Shown in pieces: positions 51,912 to 60,649 of a stretch of DNA of 64,000 nucleotides (within the stretch, counting starts at the first letter, position 1; every line of letters begins with the position of its first letter). The notes beneath the pieces were generated by a model that worked only from the letters and a program-made list of their open reading frames with translations, was not told where the DNA came from and did not search any database. Origin of the DNA: CANHVK01 sp046304235 (GTDB lineage: Bacteria; Bacteroidota; Bacteroidia; Flavobacteriales_D; Crocinitomicaceae). Both the position numbers and the translations under genes were made by a program. Where the stretch lies: NCBI GenBank assembly GCA_046304235.1, contig JBKCEW010000041.1:1-64000 (forward strand), given 5' to 3'.

Positions 51912-53987
51912 ATGGGCTTATTTTCTTTTAATACTAATCAACAGTTAAGTGTCATTCTATCAGCAATAGAAAAACTTAATAAAGGAGATTATACATCTGT
52001 TCAAAATATAGATGATAATGAAACGAATACAACATATAAAGAAGTGATTCTATCCATTGAATCATTACGAAGAGAATTAGCAGAAACAAAAACAATCCTA
52101 GAAGAATTTTCAAAAGGAAATTTCAAAATACCCAATACTATTTCCAAAAATAGTTGGACAAACTCACTTGATATTCTTGCGGAAAAAATGATTCAAGAGC
52201 AAAAAAACATTTTGAAACAACAAAGAGAAATGGAAACAAAAATGGCATTAATAGATAAACTATGTATTGTTTCCGAAACTGATTTAAAAGGATATATAAC
52301 CTACGTAAATGATAAATTTTGTGAAGAGGCACAGTATACACGTGAAGAATTAATAGGACAAAATCACAACATGGTTCGTCACGCAGATATGCCAAAAGAA
52401 GCATTCAAACAATTATGGCAAACCGTTGGAAATGGAAACATATTTAATGCACCTGTAAAAAACAGGAGAAAAGATGGAACACCTTATTACGTCAATGCTG
52501 CAATTGGTCCTGTATTAGATGAAAATGGTAAACCAGAAAAATACATCGGAATTCGTTACGACCTTACAGAAGAAACCTACCAAAGATTAGAAGCACAAGG
52601 AATTGTTCGTGCTATTGATGCCTCGTTTACCTATGCTACTTTCGATACAAAAGGGAATATCTTAGAAGTAAATGAACAATTTGCTAAACTTCTTAAATAT
52701 AAACCAAATGAATTAGCAGGTAAAAATCATCGTAATTTAGTACGTTCTGAAATTGCAAACTCAAGTGAATATATTCAATCATGGAAGTCGTTAACTGAAG
52801 GTGCTGCACATCAAAACAATTATCTCCTACAAACATCGGACAATCAATCAAAATGGATACAGGGTGTATATTCATCAATAAAAGATGAAATGGGACGCAT
52901 TGAGAAAATTATAATGGTTGGAATGGATGTAACGGAATCGACTGAAGCAGCAAATGAAACAAAAAAAGCAACAAAAGAAGCAATTCGTGTATTAGACGCA
53001 ATATCAAGCGAAAATTACAATGAACGTTTCTCCATAAAAACGAACGAAGAATTAAAAATTTTAGGTGAATCTTTAAATAATACCATTGATGAATTAAAAT
53101 CAAAAATTGAGAATGATGAGGAAAATAAAAAAGCAGTTGTAGAAATTAATCGTGTTATTAATGCTATGGCAGAAGGAGACTTGACTCAACGCTATGAGAT
53201 TAATTCAATAGATGATTTAAAGAAAATGGGGGAAGCATTCAATAGAACTATTTCTATTTTTAACAACCTCATAAACCAAGTAAAAGAAAATGTTACAAGT
53301 ATAGCCGAAGCGGGTAGTCAAATGTCACAATCTGCGGTTCAATTATCGGAAGGTGCTACAAACCAAGCAAGTTCGGTAGAAGAAATTTCATCGGCTATGG
53401 AAGAGATGACAGCGAATATTCAACAAAATACGAGTAACTCTAAACAAACTGAAAAAATTTCAACCAAAGCAGCAAACGATGCAACCAAAAGCAAAGAATC
53501 TGTAGAAGAAACAGTTCAATCAATGCAATTAATTGCTTCAAAAATTTCAATTATCGGCGAAATCTCGAGACAAACAAACTTACTAGCATTAAATGCCGCT
53601 GTTGAAGCAGCACGTGCTGGAGAACATGGTCGTGGATTCTCTGTGGTAGCAGCAGAAGTTAGAAAACTAGCAGAAAGAAGCCAATTAGCAGCATCCGAAA
53701 TAGATCAAGTATCAAACCATAGTGTAGAAATTGCAAAACGTTCGGGAGAAATGTTGACAAGTATGACCCCAGAAATTCAAAAAACATCCGATTTAGTGCA
53801 AGAAATTACAGCCTCTAGCTCTGAACAAAGTTTGACTGCTGAACAGATAAACAATGCTATACAATCACTCAATTTTGTAGTTCAAGAAAATGCAGCGACT
53901 GCAGAAGAAATGGCTGCTAATGCAGAAGAATTAAATGCTCAGGCGGAAGAGTTAAATAGTGCTGTGGATTTTTTTAAAACAAGTTAG
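51912..53987 (+). CDS. Soluble PAS-PAS methyl-accepting chemotaxis protein
   Basis: 691 residues without membrane segments or signal peptide. After an N-terminal helical part come two PAS domains (about 100-220 and 225-340; the first has the Aer-like N-M-V-R-H-A-D-M-P), a HAMP-like helical region (about 350-460), and a full MCP signalling domain with the tip I-S-R-Q-T-N-L-L-A-L-N-A-A-V-E-A-A-R near 555-575. It should sit in the cytoplasm and signal to a CheA/CheW array, likely sensing redox or a small ligand. No che genes are next to it. Confidence 0.88.
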   Translation: MGLFSFNTNQQLSVILSAIEKLNKGDYTSVQNIDDNETNTTYKEVILSIESLRRELAETKTILEEFSKGNFKIPNTISKNSWTNSLDILAEKMIQEQKNILKQQREMETKMALIDKLCIVSETDLKGYITYVNDKFCEEAQYTREELIGQNHNMVRHADMPKEAFKQLWQTVGNGNIFNAPVKNRRKDGTPYYVNAAIGPVLDENGKPEKYIGIRYDLTEETYQRLEAQGIVRAIDASFTYATFDTKGNILEVNEQFAKLLKYKPNELAGKNHRNLVRSEIANSSEYIQSWKSLTEGAAHQNNYLLQTSDNQSKWIQGVYSSIKDEMGRIEKIIMVGMDVTESTEAANETKKATKEAIRVLDAISSENYNERFSIKTNEELKILGESLNNTIDELKSKIENDEENKKAVVEINRVINAMAEGDLTQRYEINSIDDLKKMGEAFNRTISIFNNLINQVKENVTSIAEAGSQMSQSAVQLSEGATNQASSVEEISSAMEEMTANIQQNTSNSKQTEKISTKAANDATKSKESVEETVQSMQLIASKISIIGEISRQTNLLALNAAVEAARAGEHGRGFSVVAAEVRKLAERSQLAASEIDQVSNHSVEIAKRSGEMLTSMTPEIQKTSDLVQEITASSSEQSLTAEQINNAIQSLNFVVQENAATAEEMAANAEELNAQAEELNSAVDFFKTS

Positions 53988-53988
53988 A

Positions 53989-54882
53989 CTACCCTTTTTT
54001 ATTTACAAGGTAAATTCCGCTCAAAATAATAATCATTGCAATGATTTGTAAATAATGAATGGTTTCTCCGAATTGAGCACCAATAAAAACAGCAACAATC
54101 GGAATGCTATATGTAACACTGCTTGAAAAAATAGTGGAAGAAATAGCAATTAACTTATTAAAGAAAAATAAAGCAACTGCGGTACCAATTATACTTAAAA
54201 TACTTATAAAAAAAAGACCCTCTAATGCCCTTGAATTCGTTTGGATCACTTGATAAGTTCCCGCAAATAGAGCAATTAAAATAGCAGGAATTATAGAAGT
54301 AGCGAAAGAAAGCGATGCTATTTCCATAGGGGAATAATTCATCAGTTTAAATTTAATTGTATTAACTGAAATACCGTAACATAAAGTAGCTAGTACAACA
54401 GCAATTATGTGTGGTAAATTACCTGAAAACGAAACATTATCACCGAATAAAATCAATAAATAAACACCTATGAAAGCAACTAACAACCCAGCAATTTGAA
54501 TGAATTTTATCTGTTGTCTAAAAAAATAAACCCCTATTAAAACAGTAAAAACAGGAGTCAAACTATCAATAATAGCAGTCAACCCAGAAGATAAACCTTC
54601 TTCTGCATAAGTAAATAACAAGGATGGAAAGAAATTGCCAAAATAACCAACAACAGCAAAAAGCAACCAATCTTTTTTGTGCTGTATTTTTTTAATGTTA
54701 AAAATGATCAATGGCAACAAAACAATACCAGCAATGACAATACGAAGAACTCCAACTTGAAGTGATGAAAACAAAGGTGTGCCATCCAATGAAATCATTC
54801 CTCTCTTCATCAAAATAAAAGAACTACCCCAAATAAGGCTTAATAAAATAAGATAAATCCAAGCTTGGGTTTTTTGCGACAT
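53989..54882 (-). CDS. EamA/DMT-family transporter
   Basis: 297 residues from the ATG complement of 54880-54882 (the frame extends 54 bases further but without a normal start). About ten membrane helices in two EamA repeats, beginning with W-I-Y-L-I-L-L-S-L-I-W-G-S-S-F. Probable metabolite exporter; substrate unknown. It is convergent with the chemoreceptor gene (1 base apart) and divergent from the ThrE gene. Confidence 0.87.
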   Translation of the reverse strand: MSQKTQAWIYLILLSLIWGSSFILMKRGMISLDGTPLFSSLQVGVLRIVIAGIVLLPLIIFNIKKIQHKKDWLLFAVVGYFGNFFPSLLFTYAEEGLSSGLTAIIDSLTPVFTVLIGVYFFRQQIKFIQIAGLLVAFIGVYLLILFGDNVSFSGNLPHIIAVVLATLCYGISVNTIKFKLMNYSPMEIASLSFATSIIPAILIALFAGTYQVIQTNSRALEGLFFISILSIIGTAVALFFFNKLIAISSTIFSSSVTYSIPIVAVFIGAQFGETIHYLQIIAMIIILSGIYLVNKKG

Positions 54883-54906
54883 AAGCCAAAGGTAGAAAGA
54901 AAAATG

Positions 54907-54914
54907 TAACTTTG
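54907..54914 (+). promoter_or_regulatory. Bacteroidota -7 box TAACTTTG for the ThrE gene
   Basis: Perfect TAnnTTTG 14 bases before the ATG at 54929; overlaps the spacer between divergent transporters. Confidence 0.55.
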
Positions 54915-54928
54915 AATTATGCTTGTTT

Positions 54929-56137
54929 ATGAACAATATGGAACATCAAGACACACTAAATTTTATATTAAAAAGTGCTAAATCACTTCACGAAAGTGGG
55001 TTGCCAACTCATCGACTTGAAGAGCGAATGAATGAGGTTTGCCAAACATTAGAAATAGAAAGTCAATTTTTCTCTACACCAGGTTCCATTTTTGCTAGTT
55101 TAAAAATAGGTGAGGTTGCTCAATCAAACATGATAAAGGTAACTGATAATGAATTTAATATTGAAAAAATTGAATCCATAGAAAATATAATTCAGCAGGT
55201 ACTTACAAAAGCAATTGATCCTGCTTCAGGAATTACAGAATTAGAACACATCAATAAACTACAAAGTCGTTATTCGAAAGGAATTACGATTTTTTTTATG
55301 GGAATATCGACTGCTGCAGCGGCTTGTGTTTTCGGGGGTGAACTCCCTGCGATTATCAGTGCTTTGATCATCGGATTAGGCATTGGGAGTCTTAGTTTAC
55401 TATTGCGTTTTGTACCTCAATTAGATAAAATATATGCATTACTAGCTGCTATTTGGGCGGTATTTGTTTCAGGTATATTCAATAGTTATTTTAAAGATTT
55501 TCAACTAGATATTGCTACTATCTGTGGATTAATCTTATTAATTCCAGGGTTTACATTTACGGTTTCTATCACAGAAATGGTAAACAATCACCTGATCGCA
55601 GGGTTAAGTCGATTTACTACTGCATTTATTACGTTTGTGATGTTGGCTATAGGTATAGGAATTGGAGAAAGTTTTATTTATAAACTTGACTTAAACAAAG
55701 GAATACATGTTTGGAATAGGCTACCTTTTTGGAAAGAATGGATTGCATTAATTTTTGTTCCGTTGGGATTTGTTGTTTTATTCAAAGCAAAACCAAAAGA
55801 CTTTTGGTGGATTTTAATCGGTTGTTGGATTTCGTATTTTTCATTTAAAATCGGAAATCAATTCACATCGAATACTACAGCTGTTTTTCTTGCTTCACTT
55901 CTATTAGGACTGGGAAGTAATCTATTTTCACTTAAAACAAAACGCAACCCTTCGGTTATGTTAGTACCTGGTATGATTTTATTGGTCCCAGGTTCGCTTG
56001 GTTTTTTAAGCATCTCAAAGTTAGTTGAGAGTGATGTGGTTGGAGGAATTCAAATCGCATTGAATATGCTTACTACCTCCATGGCCTTGGTGTTGGGAAT
56101 TATTTTTTCAAATGTTTTATTGAAAATTAAAAACTAA
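54929..56137 (+). CDS. Threonine/serine exporter, ThrE family (fused two-domain type)
   Basis: 402 residues from ATG 54929 (ATG 54938 is also possible). N-terminal ThrE (DUF1212) domain with the L-H-E-S-G-L-P-T-H-R-L-E motif near 20-31 and a C-terminal ThrE_2 (DUF3815) domain, together about ten membrane helices. Exports threonine and serine with the proton gradient. Together with the EamA and LysE proteins it makes three exporters in this part of the window. Confidence 0.88.
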   Translation: MNNMEHQDTLNFILKSAKSLHESGLPTHRLEERMNEVCQTLEIESQFFSTPGSIFASLKIGEVAQSNMIKVTDNEFNIEKIESIENIIQQVLTKAIDPASGITELEHINKLQSRYSKGITIFFMGISTAAAACVFGGELPAIISALIIGLGIGSLSLLLRFVPQLDKIYALLAAIWAVFVSGIFNSYFKDFQLDIATICGLILLIPGFTFTVSITEMVNNHLIAGLSRFTTAFITFVMLAIGIGIGESFIYKLDLNKGIHVWNRLPFWKEWIALIFVPLGFVVLFKAKPKDFWWILIGCWISYFSFKIGNQFTSNTTAVFLASLLLGLGSNLFSLKTKRNPSVMLVPGMILLVPGSLGFLSISKLVESDVVGGIQIALNMLTTSMALVLGIIFSNVLLKIKN

Positions 56138-56192
56138 TTTTTGGATAATTCAATTCGAAAATATATCTTTATTTTGATTTAAAATTTCAATT

Positions 56193-56813
56193 ATGAAAAA
56201 ATACTTTTTAGCAGTTTTTACAATTATTTCTTTGTTATCAGTTTCTTGTGAAAAATTCAACTTTGATAAGCCTGATGATACAACCAATGGAGAAAATCCA
56301 AGTGTGAACCAAGACAGCTTGTATACTGAAGTTAAAGCTGAATTTATTAAAGATTGTACTGGTTCTTATTTACGTATGGATGGTAACGACTATAAAATTT
56401 GTAATACTCAAAATACAGAGTCGTACGAACACAATGATGTTGTTTATGCTTCCATTCGTAAAATTAAAGAATGTAGAAATTCTTCACCAGATGTCATGAC
56501 TTGCAAAATGTATCATGCTTATGTAGCTAACATAGAAGTGAGAAAAAGTACATTACTTTACAGACCTACAAAAGAAATAACAATTACTTCTCAAAAATTG
56601 AAAGTGATTAAAGATTGTTCAGGAACATACGTACAATATGAAAACGTTGACTACCAGGTTTGTAATAAAGATATTCTGGCAAAATATAAAGATGGAGATT
56701 GGATAGTAGCTAGTTTCTATAAATTAAAGGAATGCACTGAAAAAGGAGATCAAGTTGTATGTATGCTTTACCACGAAAACAAAGGGTGGGTTAAAGTATA
56801 TGATATTCAATAA
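56193..56813 (+). CDS. Lipoprotein with an internal duplication
   Basis: 206 residues; lipobox S-V-S-C near 16-19. Two copies of a 60-70-residue domain (about 48-115 and 136-205) share K-D-C-T/S-G-S/T-Y, Y-x-x-C-N, A-S-x-x-K-x-K-E-C and a final C-x-x-Y-H. Each has four cysteines, which could form two disulfides in the periplasm. No family recognised. Confidence 0.7.
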   Translation: MKKYFLAVFTIISLLSVSCEKFNFDKPDDTTNGENPSVNQDSLYTEVKAEFIKDCTGSYLRMDGNDYKICNTQNTESYEHNDVVYASIRKIKECRNSSPDVMTCKMYHAYVANIEVRKSTLLYRPTKEITITSQKLKVIKDCSGTYVQYENVDYQVCNKDILAKYKDGDWIVASFYKLKECTEKGDQVVCMLYHENKGWVKVYDIQ

Positions 56814-56843
56814 AATATTTAAGTACTAAATTATTTATTAGTA

Positions 56844-56880
56844 AAAAACGAATCTAAATCACTTTTTAGGTTCGTTTTTT
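56844..56880 (+). terminator. Rho-independent terminator
   Basis: AAAAAACGAA (56843-56852) pairs with TTCGTTTTTT (56871-56880) and CTAAA with TTTAG inside. A T-run closes the stem. Confidence 0.88.
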
Positions 56881-56884
56881 GTTT

Positions 56885-56892
56885 TACATTTG
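56885..56892 (+). promoter_or_regulatory. Bacteroidota -7 box TACATTTG of the copper-type cluster
   Basis: Perfect TAnnTTTG directly behind the terminator and only 4 bases before the ATG at 56897, so the first gene of the cluster may be translated from a leaderless mRNA. Confidence 0.65.
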
Positions 56893-56896
56893 TCTC

Positions 56897-57298
56897 ATGA
56901 AAAACCTAGCATACAAGATTTTTGCTTTTTGTATGATCAGTTTGTTTGTTTCTAACACACTGATTAAAGCAGGTTTATTCATTAATTATCAAATCAACAA
57001 GGCTGAAATCACACGAAAATACTGTGAGAACAAAGCAAAACCAATGCTGAATTGTAACGGTAAATGTTATTTAGCAAAACAGTTAGCAAAAGAACAAGCA
57101 AAAGAAGAACAATCTAATAAAATTGATTTTGGTAAGTCGAAAATTGAAACAAGTGAGTTTACTTTAAATCACCAGTCGTTTTTCGAAACATACAAAGTGG
57201 ATTTATCCACTCAATCATCTACTAAAAAAGATTTTTATTATGCTGTAGTTTGGTCTGACAAACACACAGACGCTATTTTTCATCCCCCAACAGCATAA
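56897..57298 (+). CDS. Small Cys-rich membrane-anchored protein at the head of the copper-type cluster
   Basis: 133 residues from ATG 56897. An N-terminal hydrophobic segment (about 5-26) anchors or exports it; then C-E-N-K-A-K-P-M-L-N-C-N-G-K-C-Y-L-A near 43-60, a three-Cys motif suited to metal or disulfide chemistry. The rest is polar. I know similar small proteins in Bacteroidota next to metal or TonB genes, but no name. It precedes the Met/His-rich barrel by 128 bases. Confidence 0.7.
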   Translation: MKNLAYKIFAFCMISLFVSNTLIKAGLFINYQINKAEITRKYCENKAKPMLNCNGKCYLAKQLAKEQAKEEQSNKIDFGKSKIETSEFTLNHQSFFETYKVDLSTQSSTKKDFYYAVVWSDKHTDAIFHPPTA

Positions 57299-57426
57299 TT
57301 CCCCTTTACATATTATTCAACTTTTACTAATGGTAATTGACTGAATAGTTATGTATCTACTACATTCTATCGTTTTAGAATGTGTCTAAAATTCTTATCT
57401 ATTTTCGAATTTGAATCATCGATACG

Positions 57427-58479
57427 ATGAAATTTTTAACGTGGATTTTCTTCCTATGTACAAGTATTTCGCTTTGTGCACAAGAAGATACAACAAATGA
57501 CATTACATGTCATTGCATTCGAAACCTTACTCCTGCGGGGGTCATGATTAGTCATGTGCATCCAAAAAAGAAGTGGATGTTGAGTTATCGTTTTTCTCAA
57601 ATGAATATGGGAAACCCGATTCAAGGAAAATCAAATGTATCATCATCAGATATTTACAATGAATATTTGATGTATACGCCCTCCATGCAAATGAACATGC
57701 ACATGCTGATGGGAATGGTCGGAATAACGGATCATTTGACGGTGATGGGAATGTTTCATTACATGCAAAACCATATGCCCATGGAAATGATGACTGGACA
57801 TAATCACTTTCACAATCATTCACATGGCAATACAGAATCATCAATGGATATGCATACTTCTGGTTTAGGAGACACTAAACTATATGCTATGTATGGTTTG
57901 ATAAAATCCGATCGACATCAACTTGTAATTTCCAATGGAATTAGTCTTCCTACCGGAAACTATAAAGTTACCGGAATTACATCGGATATGTTGTATGAAG
58001 GAAAACGTTATCCTTATATGATGCAATTGGGATCAGGTTCATGGGAATATTTTCCAAACATTACTTATGTGTATCAAAAATCGAATTGGGCCACAAGTGT
58101 ACAAACAAGTGGCGTTATTCGATTGAATGATAATAAATTAGGGTATCGTTTAGGAAATGAATGGTACACAAATGCGTGGTTTGGATACAATTGGTTGGAT
58201 CAAGTAGGATCTACTTTACGCATCGAAAGTTCTATTTCAGAACAAATTCAAGGCAAAGACACGCAATTATATGCTTACAATGAGTTAGGAGCAAATCCTG
58301 CTAATTATGGAGGAACAAGGTTATTTGCTTTTATAGGTTCTTCTTATGAGTTAGATTTTAGCTTACTTTCAGGTTGTCGTATTGCCTTTGAATATGGAAT
58401 TCCGCTATACCAACAATTGCATGGACTTCAAAACAAAAGTGCAAACACGTGGCATGCATCATTAAACTACTCTTTTTAA
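57427..58479 (+). CDS. Met/His-rich outer-membrane beta-barrel
   Basis: 350 residues with signal peptide (S-L-C-A-Q near 15-19). The mature part has barrel-like strands and ends in N-Y-S-F with a C-terminal aromatic. Near residues 89-138 two stretches are packed with Met and His (M-Q-M-N-M-H-M-L-M-G-M; H-N-H-F-H-N-H-S-H-G), which is what copper- or silver-binding proteins use. Gene order with MbnP/MbnH proteins fits a copper transporter or sensor, but this is inference. The next gene starts 4 bases later. Confidence 0.7.
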   Translation: MKFLTWIFFLCTSISLCAQEDTTNDITCHCIRNLTPAGVMISHVHPKKKWMLSYRFSQMNMGNPIQGKSNVSSSDIYNEYLMYTPSMQMNMHMLMGMVGITDHLTVMGMFHYMQNHMPMEMMTGHNHFHNHSHGNTESSMDMHTSGLGDTKLYAMYGLIKSDRHQLVISNGISLPTGNYKVTGITSDMLYEGKRYPYMMQLGSGSWEYFPNITYVYQKSNWATSVQTSGVIRLNDNKLGYRLGNEWYTNAWFGYNWLDQVGSTLRIESSISEQIQGKDTQLYAYNELGANPANYGGTRLFAFIGSSYELDFSLLSGCRIAFEYGIPLYQQLHGLQNKSANTWHASLNYSF

Positions 58480-58483
58480 AACT

Positions 58484-59257
58484 ATGAAAAACTGGTTATA
58501 CATTTTTATGCTTTTTGTAGGTTTAATTTCATGTGAAAAAGAAACTACAACACCATCAAATACAACGGATAACACCCCTAAAGGTAGATTGGTTTTCCAC
58601 CTTCATACTTTTATTGGAAATTCGGAAGTAGATGCTTATGATATTGAAATGAATACTCCTGAGGGACGAAAGATTTCAATCAATCGAGCTCAATTTTACC
58701 TAACAGATATTCAGTTGGTTAAATTGGATGGAAGCGTTTATAATGTACCTAGTAAAGGTGCGTTAAAAGTGTTTGAATCTGAAAGTGTTGTAATTGGTGA
58801 TGTCAACGTTGGAAACTACAAATCAGTACGTTTTAAAGTAGGACTTATCCCTTCAACAAATAAATTATTACCCACTGCTGAAGGATATAACATCTTACTG
58901 AATCAATCTGAAATGTGGTTTGGCACTATGGCTAAATCCGATGAATATGTATTTTTAAATTTTGCTGGTCAAATCGATACCACTAAAGCAATGAATGGAG
59001 TCAAAGTTCCATTTGAATACCGCATTGGTGGAAATGACAATATTGTTGAAGTTATAATGCCTGAACAGGGATTAACTATTCTTGAAGGACAAATTGGATA
59101 CGGACACATGGTCATTGATTACAACAAATTCTTTCAAAACATTGATTTAACCAATGCTGATAATTTGAAAGTCCAAAGTTTAGATGATAACAAAAAACCC
59201 ATCGTTTCAACATTAAAAACCAACATCGCATCGATGTTTAGATACGAAAATGAATGA
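58484..59257 (+). CDS. MbnP-like lipoprotein 1
   Basis: 257 residues; lipobox L-I-S-C (Cys 17) followed by E-K-E. The beta-sandwich domain has the MbnP-type start (G-R-L-V-F-H-L-H-T near 35-43) and the motif F-Y-L-T-D-I-Q-L near 74-81. MbnP and MbnH work together in methanobactin producers and are predicted to bind copper. Here the Trp region reads M-W-F-G-T-M and the second Trp of the standard motif is missing. It overlaps the next gene by four bases. Confidence 0.75.
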   Translation: MKNWLYIFMLFVGLISCEKETTTPSNTTDNTPKGRLVFHLHTFIGNSEVDAYDIEMNTPEGRKISINRAQFYLTDIQLVKLDGSVYNVPSKGALKVFESESVVIGDVNVGNYKSVRFKVGLIPSTNKLLPTAEGYNILLNQSEMWFGTMAKSDEYVFLNFAGQIDTTKAMNGVKVPFEYRIGGNDNIVEVIMPEQGLTILEGQIGYGHMVIDYNKFFQNIDLTNADNLKVQSLDDNKKPIVSTLKTNIASMFRYENE

Positions 59258-59628
59258 AGAATTTTTATTTAGTCCTTTCTATTCTAGTACTAATGATTTC
59301 TTGCAAAAAAGGACCTACCGAACCTGTGTGTACTCCACCTGCAACAGTTTCTTTTAGTAAAGATATCCAACCGATATTCAATGCAAATTGTAATACTTCT
59401 GGTTGTCATTCTGGTACAAAACCAGCAGGGAATTTAAATTTAGAAAGTAATCAAGCATACGCAAATCTGATGGATAGTAAAAGTGGCTACATTGATACAT
59501 CGAAACCAGAAAATAGCATTTTGTATGTTGCGATGACTTCTAAAACCAACCCTATGCCACCGTCCGGAAAATTAGATGGGTGTACAACCGATTTAATTTT
59601 AAAATGGATACAACAAGGGGCGAGGTAG
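59254..59628 (+). CDS. Short c-type cytochrome lipoprotein with CX4CH
   Basis: 124 residues; lipobox M-I-S-C (Cys 17) then K-K-G. One haem-binding motif C-N-T-S-G-C-H (46-52), the four-spaced form found in planctomycete- and Bacteroidota-type cytochromes. A P-M-P-P-S-G motif near 100-105 may give the axial Met. It probably passes electrons to or from the di-haem protein. Start overlaps the preceding stop (ATGA). Confidence 0.8.
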   Translation: MKNFYLVLSILVLMISCKKGPTEPVCTPPATVSFSKDIQPIFNANCNTSGCHSGTKPAGNLNLESNQAYANLMDSKSGYIDTSKPENSILYVAMTSKTNPMPPSGKLDGCTTDLILKWIQQGAR

Positions 59629-59742
59629 GCTTCGACAAGCTCAGCCTGAAAAGACAAGTTCAGCCTGACAATACAAGCTCAGCCTGACACTAATTCAATG
59701 TCAGGTTGGTTTTTTCAATGTTAGGTTGAGCCTGTCGAAACC
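59628..59742. repeat. Dispersed TTCGACAAGCTCAGCCTGA repeat with inverted partner
   Basis: Three direct copies of CAAGYTCAGCCTGA (near 59635, 59655, 59674) and one inverted copy GGTTGAGCCTGTCGAAACC at 59724-59742. The ends GGCTTCGACAAGCTCAGCC and the complement of the last 19 bases are nearly equal, so the whole forms a long imperfect palindrome. It lies inside the copper-type cluster and could be a terminator or a mobile palindromic element. Similar elements are common in Bacteroidota genomes. Confidence 0.75.
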
Positions 59743-59776
59743 AAATTGAAAAATAAACTTTAAAAAATTAAACAAC

Positions 59777-60595
59777 ATGAAAAAATTTAAATTAACATTC
59801 GCTGCTGTTGCAGCATTGGTATTAAGTTTAAGCTCTTGTAACAAAGAAGAAACAACAACACCAACTTCTACAACAGGAAATGGTACCGTAAATATCGAGT
59901 TTGCTCATAAGTATGGGATGATGAGCGATAAGGATTTTATGTTAGATAGCATCTTCATTCACCCTATGAAAAACGATACGATGTACTTTTCAAAGTTCAA
60001 GTATTTCTTTACCAATGTAAAATTGAAAAAAGCGGATGGTACCTATTGGACAGAAACAGAAAGTTATCACTTGATTGACTTAGCAAAGCCAAGTTCTTTG
60101 ACAATCAGTCTAGCGAATGTGCCTGCTGGAGAATATACATCTTTAGAATATACCTTAGGGGTGGACAGTGCTAGAAACGTTTCAGGAGCTCAAACGGGTG
60201 ATTTAGCAACTACAAACGATATGTTTTGGACTTGGAAAAGTGGTTACATCATGCTAAAAGCAGAAGGTAAATATAAAGACAACAAAGTAGATAAAATGTT
60301 TGCCTTCCATTTAGGTGGTTTTAGTGGTGCAAATAATATAGTTACAAAACGTGCTTTAGCTTTGGAAAATTTAAATAAAGTAACTGTAAGTGCAAACAAA
60401 AAAAGTACGATTTCTATGATAGTTAACCCAGGTTTATTATGGCATACTGCTCCAAGTGTGAAAACAGTAAACATGGCTCATATGCCTGGTTTAGCAGCTG
60501 TAACGATGGCCTTAGGAGATAACGGAACTAACGGATTTGGTTTCTTTAATAGTCCTCATGGCTTTTCAATAAGTAAAGTGACAAATAATCAATAA
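59777..60595 (+). CDS. MbnP-like lipoprotein 2 with conserved W-x-W motif
   Basis: 272 residues; lipobox L-S-S-C (Cys 21) followed by N-K-E-E. F-S-K-F-K-Y-F-F-T-N-V near 71-81 and M-F-W-T-W-K-S-G-Y-I-M-L-K-A-E-G near 149-164 (W151, W153) are the hallmarks of MbnP. In the studied MbnP/MbnH and CorA systems a Trp of this type is turned to kynurenine by the di-haem partner and the product binds copper. The matching MbnH gene is 55 bases downstream. Confidence 0.85.
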   Translation: MKKFKLTFAAVAALVLSLSSCNKEETTTPTSTTGNGTVNIEFAHKYGMMSDKDFMLDSIFIHPMKNDTMYFSKFKYFFTNVKLKKADGTYWTETESYHLIDLAKPSSLTISLANVPAGEYTSLEYTLGVDSARNVSGAQTGDLATTNDMFWTWKSGYIMLKAEGKYKDNKVDKMFAFHLGGFSGANNIVTKRALALENLNKVTVSANKKSTISMIVNPGLLWHTAPSVKTVNMAHMPGLAAVTMALGDNGTNGFGFFNSPHGFSISKVTNNQ

Positions 60596-60649
60596 TTAAT
60601 ATGTTTCAGGAGAAAACGAATTTCTCCTGAAACTTTTTATTTTTAAAGT

